Assembly (NCBI RefSeq): GCF_900091515.1
Contig: NZ_LT607410.1
Span: 868,001-932,000 of the forward strand
DNA from: Micromonospora purpureochromogenes
GTDB lineage: Bacteria > Actinomycetota > Actinomycetes > Mycobacteriales > Micromonosporaceae
Length of the DNA: 64,000 bases
Reading direction: 5' to 3'
Shown: piece after piece, positions 43,451 through 51,281 of the stretch
Layout of the letters: each line of letters opens with the position of its first letter
Numbering within the stretch: the first letter of the stretch is position 1
Position numbers and translations under genes: made by a program
Notes under the pieces: generated by a model
What the model saw: the letters and a program-made list of their open reading frames with translations, nothing else
What the model was told of the DNA's origin: nothing
Database searches by the model: none

Positions 43451-45163
43451 ATGTCCGTCCCCGGGATGCGTCGGGCCGCCATCGGCCTGACCGCACTCGC
43501 CGCGGCCGCGCTGAGCACGGTCGCCGTCCACCCGAGCCAGGCCGAGGCCGGTCCCAAGCCGCTCGACGTCAAGCTGCTCGCCCTCAACGACTTCCACGGC
43601 AACCTCGAGCCGCCGACCGGCTCCAGCGGCACCATCGCCGGGCAGCCCGCCGGCGGCGCCGAATACCTGGCCACCCAGCTCGCCAAGCTGCGCGGGGCCA
43701 CCGAGGAGGAGCAGGAGCGCACCATCACCGTCGCGGCCGGCGACCTGATCGGCGCCTCCCCGCTGCTCTCCGCCGCGTTCCACGACGAGCCGACCATCGA
43801 GTCGCTCACCATGGCCGGGCTGGACTTCGCCAGCGTCGGCAACCACGAGTTCGACGAGGGCGCCAACGAGCTGCTGCGCATCCAGAACGGCGGCTGCCAC
43901 CCGGTCGACGGCTGCGCGGACGGCACCCCGTACGCGGGCGCCGGCTTCCAGTACCTCTCGGCGAACGCGTTCAAGACCGCCACCGGCCAGCCGCTGCTGC
44001 CGCCGTACGGCGTCAAGAAGGTCGACGGCGTCAAGGTCGGCTTCATCGGGATGACCCTGGAGGGCACCCCGCAGATCGTCTCCCAGGAGGGCGTCGCCGG
44101 CCTCACCTTCAGCGACGAGTCGGAGACCGCCAACAAGTACGCCCGCATCCTGCGCTCGCAGGGCGTGGAGACCATCGTCGTGCTGCTGCACGAGGGCGGT
44201 CAGCAGGACACCACCGGCGGCATCAACGACTGCAAGGGCTTCACCGGCCCGATCGTCGACATCGCCAACCGGATGGACCCGTCGATCGACGTGGTGGTCA
44301 GCGGGCACACCCACCAGGCGTACAACTGCGAGATCAACGGCAAGCTGGTCACCAGCGCCAGCTCGTTCGGTCGCCTGGTCACCGACATCGACCTGCAGAT
44401 CGACCGGAAGACCGGCGACGTGCTGACCGCCAAGGCCAACAACGTCGTGGTGACCCGGGACGTCACCAAGGACGCGGCGCAGACCGAGCTGATCACCCGC
44501 TACAAGACGGCGCTCGGCCCGGTCGCCATTAAGGTCGTCGGCGAGACCGCCGAGCCGCTCAACCGCGTGCAGGAGACCCTGTTCGGTACGGCCAAGGGCG
44601 AGTCCCCGCTCGGCAACGTGATCGCCGACGCGCAGTTCGCGGCGACCGACAACGAGCAGGGCGCGCTCGGCGCGTTCATGAACCCCGGTGGTGTCCGCGC
44701 CGACCTCGACGCCGGTCAGGTCACCTACGAGGAGGCGTTCACGGTCCAGCCGTTCGCCAACAACCTGGTCACGCTCGACCTCACCGGCGCGCAGCTCTAC
44801 TGCGTGCTGGAGCAGCAGTTCGTCGTCGGCCGGACGCTCTACCCGTCCTCGACGGTCCGCTACACCGTCGACGTGAACGGCACCACCGGCACCACCGCCG
44901 ACCCGTGCGCCGGTACCCGGGTCGTCCGGGGCAGCCTCACCCTCGGCGGCGTGACGGTCACCGACGCCGGCACCTACCGGGTCACGGTGAACAACTTCCT
45001 GGCCGGTGGCGGTGACGGTTTCACCGCGCTCAAGAGCGGCACCAACCAGGTCACCGGCATGATCGACCTGGATGCCTTCGTGGCGTACCTGACCGCGTCC
45101 TCGCCGGTCTCCGCGCCGGCCCTGGACCGCATCCGCACCACCGCCGAGGTCCCCGCCGCCTGA
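43451..45163 (+). CDS. Secreted UDP-sugar hydrolase/5'-nucleotidase
   Basis: The 570-residue exported enzyme starts at ATG 43451, just after GAGGAG, with a signal peptide (GLTALAAAALSTVAVHPSQA). The metallophosphatase domain has LLALNDFHGNLEPP, AAGDLIGASPLLS, VGNHEFDEG, LLHEGGQQ and VVSGHTHQAYNC; the C-terminal 5'-nucleotidase domain has GNVIADAQFAAT, MNPGGVRADLDAG and VNNFLAGGGDGFTALKSG. It cleaves nucleotides outside the cell to nucleosides and phosphate, which fits phosphate or purine salvage. It is not fused to a membrane anchor. A hairpin terminator follows. Confidence 0.93.
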   Translation: MSVPGMRRAAIGLTALAAAALSTVAVHPSQAEAGPKPLDVKLLALNDFHGNLEPPTGSSGTIAGQPAGGAEYLATQLAKLRGATEEEQERTITVAAGDLIGASPLLSAAFHDEPTIESLTMAGLDFASVGNHEFDEGANELLRIQNGGCHPVDGCADGTPYAGAGFQYLSANAFKTATGQPLLPPYGVKKVDGVKVGFIGMTLEGTPQIVSQEGVAGLTFSDESETANKYARILRSQGVETIVVLLHEGGQQDTTGGINDCKGFTGPIVDIANRMDPSIDVVVSGHTHQAYNCEINGKLVTSASSFGRLVTDIDLQIDRKTGDVLTAKANNVVVTRDVTKDAAQTELITRYKTALGPVAIKVVGETAEPLNRVQETLFGTAKGESPLGNVIADAQFAATDNEQGALGAFMNPGGVRADLDAGQVTYEEAFTVQPFANNLVTLDLTGAQLYCVLEQQFVVGRTLYPSSTVRYTVDVNGTTGTTADPCAGTRVVRGSLTLGGVTVTDAGTYRVTVNNFLAGGGDGFTALKSGTNQVTGMIDLDAFVAYLTASSPVSAPALDRIRTTAEVPAA

Positions 45164-45184
45164 CGGCAGGACCCCGCCCACGAA

Positions 45185-45214
45185 CGGGCCCCGGAGCAGC
45201 CGCTCCGGGGCCCG
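45185..45214 (+). terminator. Terminator of 5'-nucleotidase gene
   Basis: CGGGCCCCGGAGC pairs with GCTCCGGGGCCCG (4-nt loop) 22 bp after the stop. Confidence 0.8.
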
Positions 45215-45277
45215 TCCCCGTCTCCGCCCCCGCCGCGCCGCCCCCGCCGCGCCGCCCCCGCCGGGCCGCGCCGCGCA

Positions 45278-45339
45278 CGCACTTTCACGGAAAGCGTGGC
45301 TATGGCGCATCAAATAGCCACGCTTTCCGTGAAAGTGCG
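45278..45339. repeat. 26-bp perfect inverted repeat, related to 39143
   Basis: The arm starting CGCACTTTCACGGAAAGCGT and ending GGCTAT (45278-45303) is exactly inverted at 45314-45339 around a 10-nt loop. With the repeat at 39143 it shares TTTCA, GAAAG, and GGC-CTAT positions. It lies between convergent genes, in addition to a normal terminator. Confidence 0.8.
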
Positions 45340-45419
45340 CGGCATTTTCGCGGGGTGGGTGTGGCGTGGTGAAGCGGGGGGGCGGGTGGAGCGTGGGCTG
45401 AGGGAGGCGGTGCAGGGGG

Positions 45420-46700
45420 TCAGGCGGGGGTGGGTTCGGGGGTGCGGTCGGCGGGGGCGGCGAGCCGGCCGTCCTGGATGGCGGTGAGCAGGGGACGCAG
45501 GGAGAGGGCGATCAGCGAGGCGGCCAGGCAGCCACCCACCACGACGGCCACCCACACCTTGCCGCCGGCGGCGCCGATCAGCGGGCCGGCGGTGACCGGG
45601 CCGATCACCCCGCTGATCCCGAAGATCATCGAACTCATCGCGTTGTACCGGCCGCGCAGCTCGTCGGTGGCCAGCGCGTTGGTCAGCGCCGGCATCACCG
45701 GCGACAGCATGGTCTCGCCGAACCCGAAGATCGCCGCGCAGGCCACCACGCCGAGCGCCGCCATCAGGGCGTTGCCGGTGCCGATCAGGCCGGCCGCGCC
45801 GAGGGTGAGCCATGCGGTCGCGAAGACCGCGCCGACCACCGCGAGCGCCCCGGTGCGGCTGCGCCCCTCCATCCGCCTGATCACCAGCAGTTGGGAGAGC
45901 ACGATCATCAGGGTGTTGCCGGCCAGCGCCCAGGCGACCACGCGCGGGGTCACCTCGGCCACCCGGACCGCGTACGCGGTGAAACCGACCTCGATCTGGG
46001 CGTACCCGCAGGTGGTGAGCACCAGGCCGAAGATCACCAGGCGGCGGAACGGGCGGTCCCGCAGCACGGTGAGGTAACCCCCGCCGCCCGTCTTCGCGCC
46101 CGCCGCGCCGGCGGCGAGCCGGTGCCCGACGTGCGGCAGGGTCAGCAGGATGACCGCCGGCGTCAGGTAGCTGAGCGCGTCGAGCAGGTAGATCGCCTGG
46201 AAGGTCACCGGCCGGGCGACGTCGACGATGGCGCCCGAGGTCAGGCCGCCCACGCCGATGCCGAGGTTGAGCAGGGCGAAGTTCAGCCCGTACACCCGCT
46301 GCCGCTCGTCGTCGGCGGTGAGCGAGGCGAGGATGGTGTTCTGCCCGGACCAGATCGCCGAACCGCCGATCGCGATCACGGTGGCCACCCCGAACGCGGA
46401 GGCGGTCGAGTCGACCAGCGCCAACGACCCGGTGCCGATCGCCTCGATCAGCAGGGACGGCAGCACCACCCGGCGGGCGCCGAACCGGTCGATCAGCGTC
46501 CCGCCCAGCGGGGAGAGCGCCAGGGTGACCGCGCCGTACCAGCCGATCACCAAACCGGCCCGCGGGTCGGAGAGCCCGCGCACGTCGGTCAGGTAGATGA
46601 ACAGGAACGGCAGGGTGAGGCCGCGACCGATCGCCGACAGCAGGGTGCCGAGCAGGATGCGTCGGGCTTCCGGACGGCGGGGGAGGGATCGGCGCAGCAT
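45420..46700 (-). CDS. MFS transporter
   Basis: The 426-residue, 12-segment membrane protein has motif A after segment 2 (PLGGTLIDRFGARRVVLPSL) and ALLNLGIGVGGLTSGAIVDV plus GEVMLSPVMP-like sequence (FGFGETMLSPVMPALTNALA) later. It resembles the MDR-type MFS exporters of actinobacteria. There is no regulator next to it. It is convergent with the 5'-nucleotidase gene. Confidence 0.82.
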   Translation of the reverse strand: MLRRSLPRRPEARRILLGTLLSAIGRGLTLPFLFIYLTDVRGLSDPRAGLVIGWYGAVTLALSPLGGTLIDRFGARRVVLPSLLIEAIGTGSLALVDSTASAFGVATVIAIGGSAIWSGQNTILASLTADDERQRVYGLNFALLNLGIGVGGLTSGAIVDVARPVTFQAIYLLDALSYLTPAVILLTLPHVGHRLAAGAAGAKTGGGGYLTVLRDRPFRRLVIFGLVLTTCGYAQIEVGFTAYAVRVAEVTPRVVAWALAGNTLMIVLSQLLVIRRMEGRSRTGALAVVGAVFATAWLTLGAAGLIGTGNALMAALGVVACAAIFGFGETMLSPVMPALTNALATDELRGRYNAMSSMIFGISGVIGPVTAGPLIGAAGGKVWVAVVVGGCLAASLIALSLRPLLTAIQDGRLAAPADRTPEPTPA

Positions 46701-46819
46701 GCCGCGATTCTTTCCAGCGGGTCTGACAGACCGCGACGCATTTTGCTGCCGCTCGCGCCTGCCACGTGATCAACCGCACGTCCACGGGCGCTGTCGGTCG
46801 GCTCTGCCATGCTGGCCCG

Positions 46820-47293
46820 GTGAGCGTGACCTGGCGACACCTGCCCGCATCGGCCCGCGAGATCGCCGTCGCCGCCACCGACGCCGTCGAGGCCGCGAAG
46901 GCCCGCGACGGTGCGGCGTACGAGGCGGCGACCGCGCGGCTCGGCGGGGCCGAGCGCTCCGGCCTGGTCCTCGGCGCGGTGGTGCGGCTGCTGCTGGAGG
47001 AGACCCATCCGGACGGGCTGGACGGCGACGATGTCCGGCAGGTGCTTGAGCACTGCGTCCGGGCGGCGGCCCCGTGGCGGCCGGAGGTCGACCCGCACGT
47101 GGTGCTGGTTCTGCTGGCCTCCGCGCTCGGCGTGTACGACCCGGGCGAGGACAGCTCCCCGCCCGATCCGGCGGCGATCGCCCGGCACGCCCCGCTGCTC
47201 GTCGCCGACCTGCTCGCGGTGACCGGCCGGCCGGTCGACGGCTACCTGGGGGCGGCGTTCACCGAGATCGAACGCACCGAGCGGCACGACTGA
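46820..47293 (+). CDS. Hypothetical helical protein
   Basis: The 157-residue product from GTG 46820 is all-helical in appearance: WRHLPASAREIAVAATDAVE, GLVLGAVVRLLLEETHPDGL, DDVRQVLEHCVRAAAPWRPE and LLVADLLAVTGRPVDGYLGA. It lacks signal or membrane segments. The layout is reminiscent of small actinobacterial proteins of unknown role. It is close upstream (108 bp) of the first beta-helix paralog but has its own start region. Confidence 0.6.
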   Translation: MSVTWRHLPASAREIAVAATDAVEAAKARDGAAYEAATARLGGAERSGLVLGAVVRLLLEETHPDGLDGDDVRQVLEHCVRAAAPWRPEVDPHVVLVLLASALGVYDPGEDSSPPDPAAIARHAPLLVADLLAVTGRPVDGYLGAAFTEIERTERHD

Positions 47294-47357
47294 CGGTCCG
47301 GCCGAACGGACGGGCGCATGGACCGATCGGCGCTGCTCGCATCGGCCGGCATCGCGA

Positions 47358-47404
47358 TACGCTCCGCGCACAACATGATCGACTTGTCACGGGGGCGGTT
47401 GATG
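47358..47404 (+). promoter_or_regulatory. Conserved promoter and leader, paralog 1
   Basis: TACGCT at 47358-47363, probably the -10 box, is 44 bases before the ATG; TCACGGGGGCGGTTGATGA holds the ribosome site and start. GCATCGG and a TCG precede TACGCT, as in paralog 2. Confidence 0.5.
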
Positions 47405-50011
47405 AACAGACGTGCGTGGGTGCGACTCGCGGTCGTACCACTGGTGGGCGGCGCGGGCCTGGTGGGTCCGGCGGCGCCCGCGGCGGTCGCCGCGCCGGCA
47501 CCGGTCACCCAGGCGGTGGCCGACGAGTTGTACGTGAGCAAGGACTGCGCGTCGGGCGGCGACGGCAGTGTGGACCGGCCGTTCTGCACCATCTCGGCGG
47601 CGGCGGCCGTGGTGCAGCCCGGCCAGACGGTGCTGGTGCAGCCGGGCAACTACCCGGAGGCGCTCACCGTCACCCGCTCCGGCACCGCGGACGCGCCGGT
47701 CACCTTCCGGGCCGTGAACGGACCGAGCGGCCGGGTCACGGTCGGCAACATCGACGCCACCAACGTCATCGGCGCCGTCATCACCCTCTCCGGCGTGCAC
47801 GACGTGGTGGTGCAGGGGTTCACCGTGGTGAGCACGCCGGAGCGGACCCCGCTCGTGGTCGACGGGTCCACCCGGGTCACCGTCGACGGTCTCGGGGCGT
47901 ACTCGTCGCGCACCACAAGCACGCTGCACGTCACCGGAGCCTCCCGGGATGTCACCGTCAGCCGGAACTACCTCAGCAACTCGCCTGCCCAGAGTCCCGC
48001 CGTGCGGGTCGACCCGGGCGTCACCGGCACGATGATCGTCCACAACCAACTGTCCAACAGTGGTCTGCTGGTCACTGACGCCGTCGGTACGGTGATCACC
48101 AACAACACGGTCCTGACCAACTGCCAGCGGGCCATCGAGGTGGCCGGAACAGCTCCCGGCGTGGAGATCCAGAACAACATCGTGCGCACCCACCCGTTCC
48201 GCGCGGCCTGTGCCGATCCGGGACCGGCCACCGCCATCACGGTGTCGCCGGAGTCGACGGACGGCGCGGTCGCCGACTACAACCTGATCGACCCGATCAC
48301 CGGCGGCGCCCTCTACTCATGGGGCGGGACCGGCTACTCCGATCTGCCGTCCTTCCGTACCGCCAGCGGTCAGGGGCAGCACGACATCGCGGCCGACCCG
48401 ATCATCGGGAACCTCATGAGCAGCGGGCGGTACTACCGCCCGATCGGCGCGACATCGCCCGCGGTCGACTCGGCCAACGCCTCCGCCAAGGGGCTCACCC
48501 GCACCGACATGCTCGGCAACCCGCACAGTGACAACCCGGCCGTGCCCAACACCGGCACCGGCATCGGGTACCACGACCGGGGCGCCTTCGAGGTCCAGGG
48601 CGGCGTGATCGGCGGCCAGGTCGGCATCGAGCGCAAGCGTGGCACCGACCCGTTCGCGGTGACGGCGATCGCCGCCCCGCAGTACGCCTGGACGACGGAC
48701 GGTGAGGGCGGCTCGATCGCGTACAAGTTCGACGACGAGCGCTACTGGCGGGTGACCGCGGACCGGACCCGCGACCACTCGTTCCGCCGCGGTGGTCGCA
48801 GCTGTGTCGCCACGAAGACCAGCTTCACCGACTTCCGGATCACGCCGGAGTACAGCTACTACCACTGCACGACGGTCGGGGCGCCCTACACTCCGGTGTC
48901 GCCCACCCGGGTGCTGGACACCCGGGCGGCGATCGGCACCGCCACCACCACGGCGGTGCCGGCGAAGGGCGAGGTCGTCCTGCCGGTCCCGAGTGTCGGC
49001 GGCGTGCCGGCCCGGGACATCACCGCGCTGGTCCTCAACGTCACGGTCACCAGGCCGACGGCGTCGGGCTTCATCACCGTGTACCCGAACCGGGACAACA
49101 GTTGGCCGCCAAGCTCGTCGAACGTCAACTTCGTCGCCAACGAGACCGTGCCGAACCTGGTCACCGTGCCGATGGGCGACGGCATCCGCTTCCGCAACAG
49201 CAGCAGCGGCACGGTGCACCTGGTCGCCGACCTGCAGGGCTTCTACGGCCGGCAGGGCTCCGGCTTCAAGCCGCTCAGCCCGGTGCGGGTGCTGGACACC
49301 CGGACGTCGACGCCGCTGGCCGGCAACGCCGACCGGCGGCTGGACTTCGCCGGCTGGCTGCCGGCCGACGCGACGGCGGCGATCCTGAACGTGACGGTCA
49401 CCAGGCCGACCGCCGCGGGCGTGCTGAAGGTCTACCCGGACGGCTCGTCGGTGCCGGTGGCCTCGAACCTCAACTTCGTGGCCGGGCAGACGATCCCGAA
49501 CCTGGTGATCGTGCCGGTGGTCGCCGGCAAGGTGATGATCCGCAACGCCAGCTCCGGCACCACCCACGTGGTCGCCGACCTGGCCGGCTACTTCGGCTCG
49601 GCCGCTTCCGGGGCCAACCAGGTCTACGTGCCGTACGGGCCGACCCGGATCGCCGACACCCGCGACGACTCGGGCTGGATCAAGGTGGTCTCCGGCCAGC
49701 TCAGCAGGTACCAGAAGGCGCCGTTCGCGGTGAAGAGCGAGACGGGCTGTGACTTCGAGTGCCCCCGGCCGACCGCCGCGGTGCTCAACCTGACCGTCAC
49801 CGCCCCGACGGCCGCGGGCGTGCTGACCGCGTACCCGGCGGGCGAGGCGGCGCCGACGGCGTCGAACGTCAACTTCGTCGCCGGTGAGACGGCCGCGAAC
49901 CTGGCCGTGGTCAAGGTCGGTGCCAACGGTCAGGTCGCGGCGTTCAACAACAGCAGCGGCTACACCCACGCCATCGTCGACCAGTCCGGGTACTTCATCG
50001 CCCCGGCCTGA
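47402..50011 (+). CDS. Secreted beta-helix protein with LDTR/ASNVNF repeats, paralog 1
   Basis: The 869-residue product starts at ATG 47402 with GGGGGCGG before it and has a Sec signal (VRLAVVPLVGGAGLVGPAAP). Residues ~45-410 form a right-handed parallel beta-helix, opened by the DUF1565-like KDCASGGDGSVDRPFCTI and QPGQTVLVQPGNYPEALTV, then short strand-turns with N-stacks (VITNNTVLTN, VEIQNNIVRT). A beta-rich spacer follows, then three ~120-residue repeats (~496-869), each opening P-x-RVLDTR and closing HVVADLAGYFG, with VLNVTVTRPTA and ASNLNFVAGQTIPNL within. No lyase residues are obvious. It is probably a surface or matrix protein; the function is unknown. Confidence 0.75.
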   Translation: MNRRAWVRLAVVPLVGGAGLVGPAAPAAVAAPAPVTQAVADELYVSKDCASGGDGSVDRPFCTISAAAAVVQPGQTVLVQPGNYPEALTVTRSGTADAPVTFRAVNGPSGRVTVGNIDATNVIGAVITLSGVHDVVVQGFTVVSTPERTPLVVDGSTRVTVDGLGAYSSRTTSTLHVTGASRDVTVSRNYLSNSPAQSPAVRVDPGVTGTMIVHNQLSNSGLLVTDAVGTVITNNTVLTNCQRAIEVAGTAPGVEIQNNIVRTHPFRAACADPGPATAITVSPESTDGAVADYNLIDPITGGALYSWGGTGYSDLPSFRTASGQGQHDIAADPIIGNLMSSGRYYRPIGATSPAVDSANASAKGLTRTDMLGNPHSDNPAVPNTGTGIGYHDRGAFEVQGGVIGGQVGIERKRGTDPFAVTAIAAPQYAWTTDGEGGSIAYKFDDERYWRVTADRTRDHSFRRGGRSCVATKTSFTDFRITPEYSYYHCTTVGAPYTPVSPTRVLDTRAAIGTATTTAVPAKGEVVLPVPSVGGVPARDITALVLNVTVTRPTASGFITVYPNRDNSWPPSSSNVNFVANETVPNLVTVPMGDGIRFRNSSSGTVHLVADLQGFYGRQGSGFKPLSPVRVLDTRTSTPLAGNADRRLDFAGWLPADATAAILNVTVTRPTAAGVLKVYPDGSSVPVASNLNFVAGQTIPNLVIVPVVAGKVMIRNASSGTTHVVADLAGYFGSAASGANQVYVPYGPTRIADTRDDSGWIKVVSGQLSRYQKAPFAVKSETGCDFECPRPTAAVLNLTVTAPTAAGVLTAYPAGEAAPTASNVNFVAGETAANLAVVKVGANGQVAAFNNSSGYTHAIVDQSGYFIAPA

Positions 50012-50090
50012 CGGTCACCGCCGGTCCGCAGCGGCCGCGCCCCCGGTCTCCTCGATCGGGACGCGGCCGCTGCGCCGTTCTCCGGCCCGG

Positions 50091-51026
50091 TCAGGGGCTG
50101 GCGGCGAGGAAGACGAACGCGGCCAGCAGCACCAGGTGGACCCCGCCCTGAAGGACGGTCGCCCGGCCGGGGACGACGGTGAGCACCCCGGTCACCGCGG
50201 TCAGCGCCAGCAGGGTCAGCTGGGTGCCGCCGAGGCCGAGCAGCAGCGGCCCCTCCAGCCAGATGGAGGCGAGGGGCGATCGCCGGGATGGTGAGACCGA
50301 TGCTGGCCATCGCGGAGCCGAGGGCGAGGTTGAGGCTGATCTGCACCCGGTCCCGCCGGGCGGCCCGGGCCGCGGCGAGGGTCTCGGGGAGCAGCACGAG
50401 CAGTGCGATGACCACGCCCACGAAGGCCTGCGGGAGGTTCGCGGCCGCGACGCCCGCCTCGATGGCGGGGGAGACCGTCTTGGCCAGGCCGACCACGGCG
50501 ACCAGGGAGACGAGCAGCAGGCCCAGGCTGGCCAGCGCGGTCCGCGTCGACGGCGGGTCGGCGTGCGCGTCGCCGTCGTCGTCCAGCAGCCTGCCCTCGC
50601 TGGTCACGGGGAGGAAGTAGTCGCGGTGCCGGCCGGTCTGCACCATGACGAAGAGCCCGTCGCGCCGATCAGCAGAGACAACCCGAGGATGCCGTTGCAG
50701 GTGATCATCACGGCGGCGAAGACAGTGTCCCGGGCCAGCGACTGGGTCTTCTCTCCGCCGCTGATCATCAGGGTCACGATCAGCGCCACCTCGATGACGG
50801 TGACCGCCACGGCGAGCACCAGCGAGCCGTACGGTTCGCCGACCTTGTGCGCGACCACCTCGGCGTGGTGGACGGCCGCGAGCACCGCGCCGGCCAGGAA
50901 GGCGGCCACCAGCGCGACCATGATCCCGGGGAGGCCGCGACCCCAGGTGACGGCGAGCAGTACGACCGCGAGGATGGGCATGGATACGGTCCAGTTGGTC
51001 AAACGGGATCGAATCAGCGCGATCAT
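50091..51026 (-). pseudogene. Ca2+/H+ antiporter (ChaA/CAX type), decayed
   Basis: The first frame (start 51026) reads IRSRLTNWTVSMPILAVVLL, VHHAEVVAHKVGEPYGSLVL and ITCNGILGLSLLIGA, typical of CaCA antiporters, with the acidic helix VAVTVIEVALIVTLM. It then jumps to FVMVQTGRHRDYFLP in another frame, skipping about 50-70 residues present in relatives. A second shift near 50275 separates SIGLTIPAIA from IWLEGPLLLGLGGTQLTLLA, which ends at 50091. So there are two frame changes and an internal deletion. No functional exchanger can be made. It lies between paralogs 1 and 2, on the opposite strand. Confidence 0.88.
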
Positions 51027-51234
51027 GCCGTCAACAATGCCAGGCGCGCCGATCGAACGCCGAGCGTCGACGAACCCCGTGACCGCCGCTGAGAAGGTCG
51101 AAAGCCCCTGCCCAGAGGGTCACGCCGCACCAGCGGACGCGAGGGCCTTCGCCTCCCGACGGCGACCGGTTGCAGCCCGAACCCCTGGTCCACATTGTCC
51201 GTGCGGGGGGCCATCGCATCGGTGGACGTCGGGG

Positions 51235-51281
51235 TACGCTGCCGCGCGCAGGCAGAACTTCAGGCACGGGGATGGTTGATG
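51235..51281 (+). promoter_or_regulatory. Conserved promoter and leader, paralog 2
   Basis: TACGCTGCCGCGCGC starts 44 bases before the ATG. CATCGCATCGG and TCG precede it as in paralog 1; GGCACGGGGATGGTTGATGA holds the start. Confidence 0.5.

Noticed and set aside
45241..45270. CCGCC-repeat run near 45230-45275
   Set aside because: Simple G+C-rich low-complexity sequence adjoining the inverted repeat; no independent meaning visible.
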